The notes: generated from the sequence alone by a model not told the origin. A stretch of DNA of 49,916 nt from Candidatus Competibacteraceae bacterium (GCA_003989085.1 RXIV01000015.1:1-49916), one strand, 5' to 3'. Positions 1-10,809 are shown, numbered from the stretch's first letter. Numbers and translations are program-made.

Positions 1-1124
1 TGGGTAACTTGGCCCACCATCGCCTTGAGCTGCTGCACCATGTCGCGCATGGCGGCATAAACGCCGGTCTCTTTCCCGGTGTCGGTGAAGCGCACGGTGA
101 GATCACCGTGGGCGATTTGTTGCGTGATCGCCGCCATTTCTACCGGTTCGCCGCCAATCGGACGCTGGATCAGTCGGGCCAATAACCAGGCCAGCGCAAT
201 TCCTGCCAATACTGCTGCGACGGTAATCCAGATGACGATCTGCATGACCCATTCATTATTGCCCTGCACCAATGCACCGAGACTGCGCTGATCCGTTTGG
301 TAAGTGCCCTGTAACTGCGTCGTGATCGCCACGACCTCAAGCCCAATTCGATCCAGAGTGTTCTGCACTTTTTCATCACTCTGGCTGATCAAGTGGGTCA
401 GTTCAGGTATCAGTGCGCTAAGCGTGGCGTATTCTTCGCGAAATCGATCAAGGTGTGTCTGGTAAGCGCCATCGGACTGCGCGATGAGCCCGTTGATGAC
501 CCGGCTGATGCCGCCGATTTCCTCCTGGACTGGCGCAAAATCCGCCGGCGTGCGCGATTCAAGATATCTGGACAGAAGATAGCGACTGTTCAGAAGGCGT
601 ATTTGCAGTGTGTTGGTCAGTGAGACCAGGATCCGATCGTCGCCGACGGTGACCGCATCATTCAACTTGACCAGGCTTTGCTGGAAACGGGCCATGCTCT
701 CAAGTAGGCGTTTCCTGACTTCATTCCCCTGCTGGATCAGCGTAATCACCTGATTAAACGCTTGGTCATACTGGAGTAGTTGTTTACTCAGTTCGGCGAC
801 CATTTTCACTCTCGTCGGTTGACGGATAGTGCTTTGCATCTCCTTGAGGGAAACCATCATCCGATTGAAGTGTTCATGGTAACTCTGAACGGCCGCATCG
901 CTGGCGCTGACCACGACGTTTTTAACCGACAGCCGTGTATTCAATAGACTCTCTTGAAGCTGGCTGACCCGATTGGAGTTAAGAGCCCGGCGCCGGTATT
1001 CGGCGAAACCGTCCAATGCGCTCTGTAGTCCCCACCCAGCTGTGGCCGCCACTACAATCAGCAGCACAATAACCGTAGTAAAACCGAAGCTCAGTTGTGT
1101 ACGCAATCTAAGGTTTTTGAACAT
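1..1124 (-). CDS. Methyl-accepting chemotaxis protein, N-terminal part (runs off window)
   Basis: About 374 residues are visible; the frame is open to the window edge, so the C-terminal signalling domain lies outside. The start is MFKNLRLRTQLSFGF at 1124. A first membrane segment follows (about residues 11-32), then a long, mostly helical periplasmic region rich in Gln and Leu, of the four-helix-bundle type. A second membrane segment (IVIWITVAAVLAGIALAWLL) leads into a HAMP domain recognisable from RPIGGEP and IAHGDLTV. This order is that of chemoreceptors. The ligand cannot be read from the sequence. A sensor kinase with the same front end cannot be excluded because the output domain is missing. 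It lies 39 bases downstream of the TSUP gene on the same strand. Confidence 0.82.
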   Translation of the reverse strand, partial: MFKNLRLRTQLSFGFTTVIVLLIVVAATAGWGLQSALDGFAEYRRRALNSNRVSQLQESLLNTRLSVKNVVVSASDAAVQSYHEHFNRMMVSLKEMQSTIRQPTRVKMVAELSKQLLQYDQAFNQVITLIQQGNEVRKRLLESMARFQQSLVKLNDAVTVGDDRILVSLTNTLQIRLLNSRYLLSRYLESRTPADFAPVQEEIGGISRVINGLIAQSDGAYQTHLDRFREEYATLSALIPELTHLISQSDEKVQNTLDRIGLEVVAITTQLQGTYQTDQRSLGALVQGNNEWVMQIVIWITVAAVLAGIALAWLLARLIQRPIGGEPVEMAAITQQIAHGDLTVRFTDTGKETGVYAAMRDMVQQLKAMVGQVT

Positions 1125-1163
1125 GATCCCTCATCTCCGGGCAGTGATCGACAGGATTCCCTG

Positions 1164-1964
1164 CTAACCCAGCAGCATTTTGCTTCCCACAGCGGCTAGA
1201 AACACGGCGAAGACCTTTTTCAGGCTGTTGGTCGGCAGGGTATGAGCTAGCTTCGCGCCCAATGGCGCGGTCAACATGCTGGCGGAAGCCACGCCGACCA
1301 GCGCCGGACCATAGACATAGCCCAGGCTCCAGGCAGGTAGATGAGGCGCGTTCAGGCCGGTCACGATAAAACCTAGCGCCCCGGCTAAGGCAATTGGCAA
1401 CCCGCAGGCGGCTGAAGTCGCCACCGCCTGCCGTATGGGGATATTGCACCAGCTCAGAAATGGCACGGTCAGCGAACCGCCGCCGATGCCAACAATGGCC
1501 GAGACCATCCCGATCACAGCGCCGGTAATCGTCATGCCGGTTGGTTTGGGCAATTCGCGCTGCGGGGCTGGTTTCGCGCCAAAGGCCATTTGCGCCGCGA
1601 CCATCAACACGAACACCGCGAAAATCTTGGTAAGCGCCGCACTGGACAGAACATCAGCCACTGCTGCGCCTAACCAGGCACCGATCACGATGCCTGGCGT
1701 CAATCGCCAGAATGCCGGCCAGAGCACCGCCCCTCGTTGATGATGGGCGCGGATGGAGGAGATAGAGGTAACTACAATGCTTGCCAGCGAGGTACCTATG
1801 GCTAAATGCATGATCAGCGCATCGCTCACCTGCTGGCGTCCGAAAATCCAGGCCAGTACCGGCACGATAATCAATCCGCCGCCGACGCCCAGCATTCCGG
1901 CCATGACGCCGGCAAATGCGCCTAGCGCCAGATATAACAACAGGATGGTTAACATCGCGTCCAA
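1164..1964 (-). CDS. TSUP (TauE/SafE) family membrane exporter
   Basis: A 266-residue polytopic protein with the two internal repeats of the sulfite exporter TauE/SafE family. The glycine-rich signatures are GMLGVGGGLIIVPVL near the N-terminus and GIGGGSLTVPFL past the middle, each in a hydrophobic hairpin. The family moves sulfite, sulfoacetate and other small organosulfur or carboxylate anions; the substrate cannot be told here. The TTG at 1964 has an AAGGA eight bases upstream. The ATG at 1955 is an alternative with poorer spacing. The family is certain; no sulfur gene lies nearby to support a specific role. Confidence 0.9.
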   Translation of the reverse strand: MDAMLTILLLYLALGAFAGVMAGMLGVGGGLIIVPVLAWIFGRQQVSDALIMHLAIGTSLASIVVTSISSIRAHHQRGAVLWPAFWRLTPGIVIGAWLGAAVADVLSSAALTKIFAVFVLMVAAQMAFGAKPAPQRELPKPTGMTITGAVIGMVSAIVGIGGGSLTVPFLSWCNIPIRQAVATSAACGLPIALAGALGFIVTGLNAPHLPAWSLGYVYGPALVGVASASMLTAPLGAKLAHTLPTNSLKKVFAVFLAAVGSKMLLG

Positions 1965-2171
1965 GAGGATAATCCTTATGAGTCAGGGGTTCCGGGGAGA
2001 AGCGGGCGGGTGATATATGGTAGATTGCACCGTGAAACGCGGTCGCGCAAAACTTAACGAAGCTTATTGCAAAAGGGATTGCCGGGCATATCCCCGTCCC
2101 GATCACCCATGATTCCGTGGCGCTCACTTGACCACGGGCGGCGCAAAAACAAGCGAGGAGCAGGCGCAGGC

Positions 2172-3128
2172 ATGAAAATCAAGAAAATTTGCGTATTGGG
2201 CGGCACCGGTTTTGTTGGCCGGCACTTGACGACGCGACTGGCCAATCGAGGCTATTCCCTCAAAGTGCTGACCCGGCATCCGCAACGGCATCGCGAAGTC
2301 GAAGTGCTGCCCGGCACGGAACTGGTCGAGGCCGATGTTCATAATCCCGCGATCTTGTCGGATCAGTTTCGGGGCTGCGATGCGGTGATCAATCTGGTCG
2401 GCATCCTGCATGAATACTCCGGCCAGAGCTTTCGCGCCGTCCATGCCGAACTGCCGGGCAAGGTGGCGGAGGCTTGCCGGGCTGCCGGAGTTCAGCGTCT
2501 GCTGCACATGAGCGCTCTGGGAGCCGATGCCGCCAAAGGGCCAAGCCAATACCTGTTTACCAAGGGTGCGGGCGAACAAATGGTCATGGCGGCGGCACAG
2601 GGTTTGGCCGTGACCTGCTTCAAACCCTCGATTATTTTCGGGCCGGACGATCATTTCTATAACCAGTTCGCCACTCTGCTCAAGCTCAGTCCGGTCTTGC
2701 CGGTGGCCTGCCCGAATTCCCGATTTGCGCCAGTTTATGTCGGCGATGTGACCCAGGCCTTCGAGGTCGCGTTGGAAAATAATGCGACCGTTGGCAACAG
2801 CTACGAGTTATGCGGGCCGCGTATTTACACCTTCAAGGAACTGGTGGAGGACACCGCCCGGATGCTGTGCCTGAAGCGACTGGTGGTCGGCTTGCCTGAT
2901 GGGCTGGCGCGGTTGCAGGGCAAGATCATGGGCATACTACCGGTCAAGTTCTTCACTACGGACAACTACCTGTCTTTGCAGGTGGACAGCGTTTGCAGCC
3001 GCAATGGCCTGGTCGAACTCGGCATTACCCCGCACTCGGTCGAGAACATCATGCCGATGCATTTTGCCGGTGATAAGAGCCAGCGTCGTCGCTACGACGC
3101 CCTGCGCCAGACTGCCGGGCGGGCCTGA
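2172..3128 (+). CDS. NAD(P)-binding epimerase-like protein, complex I NDUFA9 family
   Basis: 318 residues of the atypical/extended short-chain dehydrogenase fold. The N-terminal nucleotide-binding motif is VLGGTGFVGRHL (about residues 7-18). It is followed by the VINLVGIL strand, the LLHMSALGAD segment and YLFTKGAGE, which supplies the Tyr-x-x-x-Lys pair. The FKPSIIFGPDDHF stretch is typical of NDUFA9-like proteins, which bind NADPH and in bacteria are usually encoded away from the nuo operon. An upstream in-frame start exists, but the ATG at 2172 has GAGGAG 11 bases ahead and starts exactly at the Rossmann fold. The substrate is unknown. Confidence 0.88.
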   Translation: MKIKKICVLGGTGFVGRHLTTRLANRGYSLKVLTRHPQRHREVEVLPGTELVEADVHNPAILSDQFRGCDAVINLVGILHEYSGQSFRAVHAELPGKVAEACRAAGVQRLLHMSALGADAAKGPSQYLFTKGAGEQMVMAAAQGLAVTCFKPSIIFGPDDHFYNQFATLLKLSPVLPVACPNSRFAPVYVGDVTQAFEVALENNATVGNSYELCGPRIYTFKELVEDTARMLCLKRLVVGLPDGLARLQGKIMGILPVKFFTTDNYLSLQVDSVCSRNGLVELGITPHSVENIMPMHFAGDKSQRRRYDALRQTAGRA

Positions 3129-3238
3129 AGACGCCACTGCTCCCGCCGTGGTCACGAACCGTGATCAGGCCGCAGCCATTGGCGTCCTGGCCGTAGACCC
3201 CGATTCGTGACTCGGCCTTGCCGCTGAGAAGAACCGTC

Positions 3239-4039
3239 ATGCGTCTTGAGTTCCTCATCATCGACCCACAAAACGATTTCAGCGACACGCCGGGCGCGGC
3301 CCTGCCGGTGTCGGGAGCCAGTGCTGATGCTGAACGACTGGCGCAACTGCTGAACCGTCTGGGCGACCGGATCGCTGCAATCCACGTTACCCTTGACACA
3401 CACCAACTGGTCGATATTGCTCATCCGATCTTCTGGCGGAATGGCGTCGGTTGTCCGCCCGCGCCCTTCACTCAAATCACGGTCGCCGATGTGGAAAGCG
3501 GGGTCTGGCAGCCATTTCGCCCGTCACATCGGCAACGGGCGTTGGATTATGTCCGGGCGTTGCGCAACAACGGGCGCTATACCCTGACCATCTGGCCGCC
3601 GCATTGCCTGATCGGGACTTGGGGGCATGGGGTGATGCCGGTGGTGGCTGAGGCGCTGCGGTGCTGGGAGGAAGCCGGTTTCGCCCGGGTGGATTACGTT
3701 ATCAAGGGCCATAATCCCTGGACTGAGCATTATTCGGCGGTACAGGCCGATGTACCCGACCCGGACGATCCCGGCAGTCAGTTGAATACCCGCCTGATCA
3801 GAATGCTGGAACAGGCTGACCAAGTGGCGCTGTCCGGTCAGGCGCTCTCGCACTGCGTCGCCAATACGGTGCGGGACATTGCCGATTATCTTGGGCCAGA
3901 AGGCGTCCGCAAGCTGATCCTCATCGAAGATACCTGTTCAGCCGTGCCCGGCTTTGAGGAACTGGCCCGGCAGTTTCTGCGCGACATGACGCAGCGCGGG
4001 ATGAAAACGGCTAAAGCCGCCGAGTTCCTGCCCGGATGA
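3239..4039 (+). CDS. Cysteine hydrolase, isochorismatase/nicotinamidase superfamily
   Basis: 266 residues. The catalytic triad of the superfamily is visible: Asp in LIIDPQNDF at the N-terminus, Lys in VIKGHNPWTEHYS, and the nucleophilic Cys in ALSHCVANTV. The protein is longer than typical nicotinamidases (about 200 residues) and has an insert around the FWRNGVG segment. It could act on nicotinamide or another amide; the sequence does not decide. Start at the ATG at 3239, preceded by GAGAAG and directly before the first strand. Same strand as the NDUFA9-like gene, 110 bases downstream. Confidence 0.85.
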   Translation: MRLEFLIIDPQNDFSDTPGAALPVSGASADAERLAQLLNRLGDRIAAIHVTLDTHQLVDIAHPIFWRNGVGCPPAPFTQITVADVESGVWQPFRPSHRQRALDYVRALRNNGRYTLTIWPPHCLIGTWGHGVMPVVAEALRCWEEAGFARVDYVIKGHNPWTEHYSAVQADVPDPDDPGSQLNTRLIRMLEQADQVALSGQALSHCVANTVRDIADYLGPEGVRKLILIEDTCSAVPGFEELARQFLRDMTQRGMKTAKAAEFLPG

Positions 4040-4093
4040 GCCACGGTTTCATCCCGATGGATCAGCGAGTCGCAGCGAGGCGTGGAGTGCTGC

Positions 4094-4711
4094 ATGTACA
4101 AGGGTGAATGGTTCAACAGCATCAGCCACCTGATCGGTGCTGTGGCGGCGCTGGTCGGGCTGGTGATCGGGGTGGTGGCCGCCTCGTTGCAAGGCGATCC
4201 GTGGAAAATCGTCAGTTTCAGCGTCTACGGAACCACCCTGTTCTCGCTTTACACTATTTCCACGCTCTATCACAGTTTGCAGGGCCGAGCGAAGCGCATT
4301 TTCCGTACGCTCGACCACATGTCGATTTATTTGCTGATCGCCGGCACCTATACCCCTTTTACCTTGGTCACTCTGCGCGGGGCGTGGGGCTGGGCCATTT
4401 TCGGAATTATCTGGAGTTTGGCGCTGTTTGGGCTGGTGCTGGAAGCCTTGCCCCGACGGAGCAACCGGGCTTTGTCGATGGTGGTGTATGTGCTGATGGG
4501 CTGGCTGGTGCTGGTAGCGCTCAAGCCCTTGTTGGCGGCCCTGCCCACCGCCGGTTTTTGCGGGCTGTTGCTGGGCGGGATTTGCTACACCGGTGGTCTG
4601 GCGTTTTTCTTTTTTGACGAAAAAGTGCGGCATTTTCATGGAATCTGGCATCTGTTTGTGTTAGCTGGCAGCGTTAGCCATTACTTGACCATCCTGTTTT
4701 ATGTGGCCTGA
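4094..4711 (+). CDS. trhA: Hemolysin III / TrhA family membrane protein
   Basis: 205 residues with seven hydrophobic segments, the layout of the PAQR/hemolysin III superfamily. Family motifs are visible: NSISHLIGA at the N-terminus, STLYHSL, LDHMSIYLLIAGTYTPF, and a terminal IWHLFVLAGSVSHYLTI. The conserved Ser, His and Asp residues in these motifs are the putative metal-binding residues of the fold. Bacterial members have been linked to membrane-fluidity or lipid homeostasis; cytolytic activity is not implied. The ATG at 4094 has GGAG six bases upstream; a GTG at 4082 has no well-placed ribosome site. Confidence 0.92.
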   Translation: MYKGEWFNSISHLIGAVAALVGLVIGVVAASLQGDPWKIVSFSVYGTTLFSLYTISTLYHSLQGRAKRIFRTLDHMSIYLLIAGTYTPFTLVTLRGAWGWAIFGIIWSLALFGLVLEALPRRSNRALSMVVYVLMGWLVLVALKPLLAALPTAGFCGLLLGGICYTGGLAFFFFDEKVRHFHGIWHLFVLAGSVSHYLTILFYVA

Positions 4712-4754
4712 GTCGGCAGCGCCGGTGGCTCTCCTTTGCTCAAAGCGGTTTTCG

Positions 4755-6440
4755 ATGAACTCTCCGTGGTCCAATCAAGGTCAGCTTTCTGACCAGACAG
4801 CCTCCACCATCCCTTTGCTGGAAGTCCGCGATCTGGCGGTGAGCTTCGGCAAAGTGCCGGCAGTAAAACAGGTTTCCTTCACGCTCCATCGGGGTGAAAC
4901 CCTGGCGCTGGTCGGGGAAAGCGGTTCGGGGAAATCCGTCTCGGCGCTGTCGATCCTGCGCCTGCTGCCCTATCCCCATGCCTGGCATCCCAGCGGCAGT
5001 ATCCGGTTGCGCGGTGAGGAATTATTTGGCGCAGTCCCGTCCCGGTTGCGCGAGATTCGCGGCAACCAGATCGCGATGGTATTTCAGGAGCCGATGACCT
5101 CGCTCAATCCGCTGCATTCCATTGAGAAGCAGATCGGTGAGACCTTGACCCTGCACAAGGGTCTGGGCGGAACGCAGCGGCGGGCGCGGATTCTGGAGCT
5201 GCTGAATCTGGTGGGTCTGCCCGACGCAGCCCATCGCCTGAACGCGCTGCCGCATGAATTATCCGGTGGTCAGCGGCAGCGGGTGATGATTGCGATGGCG
5301 CTGGCTAATGATCCCGATATTCTCATCGCCGACGAGCCGACCACTGCCCTTGATGTCACCATCCAGGCGCAGATTCTGAAACTGCTCAAGGATTTGCAGG
5401 GTCGATTTGGCATGGCGATCCTGTTTATCACTCATGATCTTGGGATTGTCCGCAAGATAGCCGACCGGGTGTGCGTGATGCGAGCGGGCGAAGTGGTCGA
5501 GACGGGCGCAGTCGCCGAACTGTTTACCAATCCGCACCATTCTTATACCCAGGAACTGCTGGCCGCTGAACCGAAAGGCGAACCGCCGCCGGAGCGTGCC
5601 GATGCCCCCGAAGTCATGGCCGGGGATGATCTGCGGGTCTGGTTTCCACTCAAACGCGGGCTGTGGGGGCGGGTGAAGGATCACGTCAAGGCGGTGGACG
5701 GAGTCAGCGTCAGCGTTCGGGAAGGGCAGACCTTGGGCGTGGTGGGTGAAAGTGGCTCCGGCAAGACGACGCTAGGGCTGGCTCTGTTGCGGCTGTTGTC
5801 CAGTGAAGGCGCGATCCGGTTTGAGGGTCAGCGGATTGACCAATGGCCCAATCACGCTCTGCGACCCTTGCGGAAAGCGATGCAGGTCGTGTTTCAGGAC
5901 CCATTTGGCTCGCTCAGTCCCCGACTGTCGGTAGGCGAGATCGTCGAGGAAGGTTTGCTAGTGCATGGTCTGGCTGGCGACCGCACGGCCCGTCGCGCCC
6001 GCGTCACTCAGGCGTTGATGGAAGTAGGCCTCGATCCCGCGACCCAGAATCGTTATCCGCATGAATTCTCCGGCGGGCAACGCCAGCGGATTGCCATTGC
6101 CCGCGCTCTGGCCTTGCAACCGCGTCTGCTGATTCTCGATGAGCCAACCAGCGCTCTGGATGTGTCAGTGCAGGCGCAAATCGTCGATTTATTGCGGGAG
6201 TTACAGCGCCGCTATCAGTTGGCCTATGTCTTCATCAGTCACGATCTGCGGGTGGTGCGGGCGCTGGCGAATCATCTGCTGGTGATGAAAAACGGGCAGG
6301 TGGTAGAAGCCGGCCCGGCCCGGCAAGTGTTCGCTAATCCGCAGCATCTTTACACCCAGTCGTTGTTAGCGGCGGCGCTGAATCTGGAAACCTTTCAATC
6401 CTTGTCCACGGAAGACACAGAGAACGCGGAAAAGGATTGA
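4755..6440 (+). CDS. Peptide ABC transporter, double ATP-binding subunit (YejF-like)
   Basis: 561 residues made of two complete ABC ATPase domains. Domain 1 has Walker A GESGSGKS, signature LSGGQRQRV and Walker [13 protein letters not shown]. Domain 2 has [18 protein letters not shown] and [12 protein letters not shown]. The oligopeptide/dipeptide importer hallmark, a Tyr-containing [15 protein letters not shown] tail, follows each domain. This is the architecture of YejF, the ATPase of the YejABEF peptide/microcin C importer, and of GsiA. No permease or binding-protein gene lies next to it. The start at 4755 is preferred to an in-frame ATG at 4701 inside the preceding gene. Confidence 0.92.
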   Translation: MNSPWSNQGQLSDQTASTIPLLEVRDLAVSFGKVPAVKQVSFTLHRGETLALVGESGSGKSVSALSILRLLPYPHAWHPSGSIRLRGEELFGAVPSRLREIRGNQIAMVFQEPMTSLNPLHSIEKQIGETLTLHKGLGGTQRRARILELLNLVGLPDAAHRLNALPHELSGGQRQRVMIAMALANDPDILIADEPTTALDVTIQAQILKLLKDLQGRFGMAILFITHDLGIVRKIADRVCVMRAGEVVETGAVAELFTNPHHSYTQELLAAEPKGEPPPERADAPEVMAGDDLRVWFPLKRGLWGRVKDHVKAVDGVSVSVREGQTLGVVGESGSGKTTLGLALLRLLSSEGAIRFEGQRIDQWPNHALRPLRKAMQVVFQDPFGSLSPRLSVGEIVEEGLLVHGLAGDRTARRARVTQALMEVGLDPATQNRYPHEFSGGQRQRIAIARALALQPRLLILDEPTSALDVSVQAQIVDLLRELQRRYQLAYVFISHDLRVVRALANHLLVMKNGQVVEAGPARQVFANPQHLYTQSLLAAALNLETFQSLSTEDTENAEKD

Positions 6441-6481
6441 ATGTTGCCGCTAATATCCTTTCACCTTTGCGAGAGTAGCTC

Positions 6482-6961
6482 TTGAACGATCACCACGAGA
6501 TAGCTGTATCGTCGCCTGATGAGGATTGGGTGACGTTATTTACCGATGGTGCTTGCTCCGGCAATCCAGGCCCCGGTGGTTGGGGAGCGCTGTTGCGTTA
6601 TGGAGCGCATGAAAAAGAACTGTCCGGCGGTGAACCGGCTACCACCAACAATCGCATGGAAATGCTGGCGGTGATTCACGGCTTGGAGGCGCTGAAAAAA
6701 CCGGCGCAGGTGCGGATTTATACTGACAGCCAGTATGTGATGAAGGGCATGACGGAATGGCTGGCGGGGTGGAAGCGGCGCGGCTGGAAAACTGCCGATC
6801 GCCAACCAGTCAAGAATATGGACTTATGGCAACGGCTGGAGGCGGCAATGACTCCACATCAGGTTGAATGGCAATGGGTGCGCGGTCATAGCGGCCACCC
6901 AGAGAATGAACGGGTCGATCAATTGGCGCGTGCGGCGATTGTCCTGAATCGCCGCACATGA
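6482..6961 (+). CDS. rnhA: Ribonuclease HI
   Basis: 159 residues; degrades the RNA strand of RNA-DNA hybrids. All catalytic positions are present: Asp22 in [16 protein letters not shown], Glu60 in NNRMEM, Asp82 in YTDSQYV, His136 in VRGHSGH and Asp146 in ERVDQLAR. The helical handle GWKRRGWKT is intact. The reading frame offers no ATG before the catalytic core, so the TTG at 6482 is taken as start, preceded by GAGAG at a suitable distance. About ten extra residues precede the first strand compared with E. coli RnhA. Confidence 0.96.
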   Translation: MNDHHEIAVSSPDEDWVTLFTDGACSGNPGPGGWGALLRYGAHEKELSGGEPATTNNRMEMLAVIHGLEALKKPAQVRIYTDSQYVMKGMTEWLAGWKRRGWKTADRQPVKNMDLWQRLEAAMTPHQVEWQWVRGHSGHPENERVDQLARAAIVLNRRT

Positions 6962-6973
6962 GTTGAACCCGCG

Positions 6974-7993
6974 TTATTCTGAACCTTCACGCCGCCGCTG
7001 TTCCAGATAAAAAGTTAGCGCTAAGGCTCCGCCTCCGGCAATCAGTAAACTCAACAGTAAACCCAGATGCTCAGCCAAGTGGGCAAAGAACAGCGTGTAA
7101 ATTTGAATGATCAGGAAGGTCGCGCCATAGCCGGTCAGCATCCGCATCGCCCATCGCGCTCCCAGCCCGATCAGCCCGATATTCAATCCCGCCCATAGTA
7201 CATTGAACACCACCAGCTCGGCAGCGCTGGTCTGATGCCAGTGGTCGCCTTCGAGATTGAAATTGCCGAATAATGCCAATAACCACAACGCCATTTCCGC
7301 AAAAAACAGTCCGGCAGACAGCCAGACTTTGCAAAATCCACGATACCGCGCCAATACCCCGGCTTCGCTCTGCTGATGAATGATCGCGATGGCGATCATT
7401 GCGATGGCCGCCAACAGAAACCGCAGCGGATAATTCATTCCGAACCAGTACGCGCCCCAACCAGAGGCATAGCCGGTGAATCCGCCGAACCAGCAGAAAA
7501 ATACCACCGCGCTCAACACCAACAGTAACCCATTCCGCAGCGCATAACTCAGGCCGATCAGCAGTAATAGATCTATCAGCAGCAGCGCCGGCCAATTGCC
7601 GGAACCGGTCGAATAAATCGCCCCAACGGTGAAGGTCAGACCAATGAGCAACAGCCCGCCCAGCAACTCCAGACTGAGCCCGCTCCAGATCAAGGTGGGG
7701 CGGTGATACTTGAGCCATTGCCCACCACCGAATCCGGCCAGCATGGCGATGCCCAGTAAAACCGCCAGCTTATTTAGGGTGAACTCAAACAGCGTCCGGC
7801 TAATCAACGCTAGTCCGGCCATCATGCTGATTGCGCCGAAAATCAGGAACCAGCGCCCCAGTGAGCGCCAATCCCAGCCGTCGGTTGGGTAACGCTCCAC
7901 CAGTTGGCTGTACAGCGCCGCGCTCAACACCTCCTCGCGCAACAGGGCGTCCAACTCTCGACGGATACGACGGTTGCGGGAGTGCGGGTTCAT
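6974..7993 (-). CDS. Polytopic membrane protein, DUF2157-like (second of a coupled pair)
   Basis: 339 residues: a charged, helical N-terminal region of about 45 residues (NRRIRRELDALLREEVLS) and then about ten hydrophobic segments. This resembles the DUF2157 family of predicted membrane proteins, whose N-terminal segment precedes a multi-pass domain; the family match is from pattern only. Its ATG overlaps the TGA of the upstream gene in an ATGA, so the two are translationally coupled. Both have the same layout and look like diverged paralogs. Function unknown. It converges on rnhA. Confidence 0.7.
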   Translation of the reverse strand: MNPHSRNRRIRRELDALLREEVLSAALYSQLVERYPTDGWDWRSLGRWFLIFGAISMMAGLALISRTLFEFTLNKLAVLLGIAMLAGFGGGQWLKYHRPTLIWSGLSLELLGGLLLIGLTFTVGAIYSTGSGNWPALLLIDLLLLIGLSYALRNGLLLVLSAVVFFCWFGGFTGYASGWGAYWFGMNYPLRFLLAAIAMIAIAIIHQQSEAGVLARYRGFCKVWLSAGLFFAEMALWLLALFGNFNLEGDHWHQTSAAELVVFNVLWAGLNIGLIGLGARWAMRMLTGYGATFLIIQIYTLFFAHLAEHLGLLLSLLIAGGGALALTFYLEQRRREGSE

Positions 7994-8979
7994 AGCTGCC
8001 GCTCCGGTGAGTGAAGGTATGTCTGGCGTTCAAAGGCATAGCCGAGAATCATCGCCAGCGCTCCGGCGATCAGAAAAAACATCCCGGCGGATAACCGATC
8101 CCAAAAATGCTCGAATAACCGGGTGTATAAATCAATTGCTAGAAACACGATGCCAAAGCCGGTGAAGCGGGCATCATGCAAGCGGGCGCCAGCGACAATT
8201 TGGGCGATCCCAGCAGCGGTAAAGAGCAGCACCCAGTCCAGCGGTCGGCCAAACAGGGTCAGAAACCACAGCGACAGGTTGAAATACAGCAGCCCGAAAA
8301 TCAGGTACAGCCCACCGAAGCCGACGCAACGCCGTAACGGGCCACTTTCCAATAACCGCTCGTGCCAGAGACCCAGCCCGATAGCGACCAACGCAATCAC
8401 CGCCATCAGCCGCTCATCCTGAATATGGGCGAAATACGCGCCATGTCCGCCGTAGGCGTGCCACGCACCCATCCCGTGAAAGGATAGCAGCAGCGCCAGC
8501 AACAACGGCCAGCGCAGGTGATAGCGATAAGCGGTCAGGGCGCTGAGGATGCCGGTCAATACTAGGATAGTGGGAATCGCTTGACCTTCGGCATCGCCAT
8601 TGAGGGCGATATTCAGCAGCATGAACCCACCGCCCGCCGCCGCCAGACTGGCCGTCACCAGGACTGATCCGGTAAAGGGATGCCGTCGACGGGGGTCGGT
8701 CGCCAGCCGCACCCCCAGCCACCACAGCCCTATGCCGATACCGCACAACATCAATGCCGCCAGCAGGGCGGATTGCGCCAGTGCGGCGATGGCGGCCAGC
8801 ACCGCCAGCCCCAGTTGAAACAGGGCAAACAGACCGATCCATTTCAGTAGCGCAGCCAGGAAACGGCCCTGCGTTTCATAACGCGGCAGCAGCACCTCCA
8901 GCAGTGGCCGGTCGATCAAGCCCTGCTGATGCCAATCGGTGACTTCACGGGTCAACACATCGCGAGTGATGGAGCGCAT
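7990..8979 (-). CDS. Polytopic membrane protein, DUF2157-like (first of a coupled pair)
   Basis: 329 residues with a soluble N-terminus (VLTREVTDWHQQGLIDRPLLEVLLPRY, quoted in parts: DWHQQGLID and LLEVLLPRYE) and then about ten membrane segments. The N-terminal pattern, a helix ending in a Gly-Leu-Ile turn and a second helix, is the DUF2157 type. The ATG at 8979 has AGGAGA eight bases upstream; a longer in-frame extension to 9132 is unlikely. It is the first gene of a two-gene unit with the overlapping gene downstream and is divergent from gmk. No catalytic residues are apparent; the role is unknown. Confidence 0.7.
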   Translation of the reverse strand: MRSITRDVLTREVTDWHQQGLIDRPLLEVLLPRYETQGRFLAALLKWIGLFALFQLGLAVLAAIAALAQSALLAALMLCGIGIGLWWLGVRLATDPRRRHPFTGSVLVTASLAAAGGGFMLLNIALNGDAEGQAIPTILVLTGILSALTAYRYHLRWPLLLALLLSFHGMGAWHAYGGHGAYFAHIQDERLMAVIALVAIGLGLWHERLLESGPLRRCVGFGGLYLIFGLLYFNLSLWFLTLFGRPLDWVLLFTAAGIAQIVAGARLHDARFTGFGIVFLAIDLYTRLFEHFWDRLSAGMFFLIAGALAMILGYAFERQTYLHSPERQL

Positions 8980-9087
8980 AGCGAGGTCTCCTGGAACAAT
9001 AAATACTGTAGACAGGCGCAGATTCGGGGCTTTGGCCTGCTGGATTCGGGCAAATTCGAACCAGTGGTGGAGTCCATCGGAAATTAG

Positions 9088-9789
<702 letters not shown>

Positions 9790-9876
9790 GTTCACCCTGG
9801 TTGTGCCGCGGGGCAACTTGGCGGCTTAGGGGCATTCGCGGATAATCCGCGCTTTCACCGCCCCGGACATTGCCTC

Positions 9877-10779
9877 ATGTGGTTCAGGAATCTGACGCCG
9901 TTTCGCCTAGTTGATCCCTTGCCGCTGAATGCCGAGGCGCTAGCGGCCCGGCTGGAATCTCACGCTTTCCAGCCCTGCCTCAGTCATCAGCCCAGCTCCA
10001 CCGGTTGGACCGCGCCACTGGGCCGCAAGGCGCAGGATTTGATCCATGCAGCGGCGGGGCGATGGCTGTTGTGCCTGCGTACTGAAGAAAAACTGCTGCC
10101 CGCGATGGTGATCAATCAGGAGCTCGCCGAACGGGTGGCAGTGATTGAGGATGAGCAGCGCCGTCCGGTGCGGCGGCGTGAGAAACAGGAATTGCGCGAA
10201 CAACTGGTGCATGAACTGTTGCCCCGCGCCTTGACGCGCAGCCGGCGCAGCTATGCTTATCTGGATACGGCGGCTGGCTGGTTGGTGGTGGACAGCGCCA
10301 GTCCGCGCCTGGTTGAAGAACTGACCGGAACCTTGCGCAAAACTCTCGATTCGCTGCCCATCGCGCCGCCCAAGATCAAGCACCCCCCGGCTGTTGTCAT
10401 GACCGCCTGGTTGGTGGCCGGGCAGGCGCCCGCCGATTTTACGTTCGGCGATGTCTGTGAGTTGCAGGAAGGTGGTGAGAGCGGTGGGGTGGTGCGCTGC
10501 CGAGGCCAGGATTTGACCGGCGATGAGATTCGCGCCCACCTGGATGCGGGTAAGCAGGTCACCTTGCTCGGTTTGATCTGGAAGGAGCGGGTCGCATTCG
10601 TGCTGGACGAGGCGCTTATCATCCGCCGGCTCCAGTTTCTCGATGTGGTGCGCGAGTCGCTGCGGGACAGCGCCGACTCGGCGGCAGCGCTATTTGACGC
10701 CGAGTTCGCCTTGATGACCGGCGAACTGGCGCTGCTGCTGCCGCGTCTGCTGGATGTGTTCGGCGGCGAGACGAGCTGA
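9877..10779 (+). CDS. rdgC: Recombination-associated protein RdgC
   Basis: 300 residues, the usual RdgC length. RdgC forms a ring dimer that binds double-stranded DNA and restrains RecA. Family landmarks appear in order: MWFRNLTPFRL at the start, GWTAPLGR, EEKLLPAMVINQEL, RREKQELREQLVHELLPRA, the SRRSYAYLDT strand, and a C-terminal FDAEFALMTGELALLLPRL. No strong ribosome site precedes the ATG, but the match begins at residue 1. It is followed after 30 bases by a coiled-coil protein gene, possibly co-transcribed. Confidence 0.95.
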   Translation: MWFRNLTPFRLVDPLPLNAEALAARLESHAFQPCLSHQPSSTGWTAPLGRKAQDLIHAAAGRWLLCLRTEEKLLPAMVINQELAERVAVIEDEQRRPVRRREKQELREQLVHELLPRALTRSRRSYAYLDTAAGWLVVDSASPRLVEELTGTLRKTLDSLPIAPPKIKHPPAVVMTAWLVAGQAPADFTFGDVCELQEGGESGGVVRCRGQDLTGDEIRAHLDAGKQVTLLGLIWKERVAFVLDEALIIRRLQFLDVVRESLRDSADSAAALFDAEFALMTGELALLLPRLLDVFGGETS

Positions 10780-10809
10780 GCGATTCCACCCAATGAGGAA
10801 AAGCCACGC

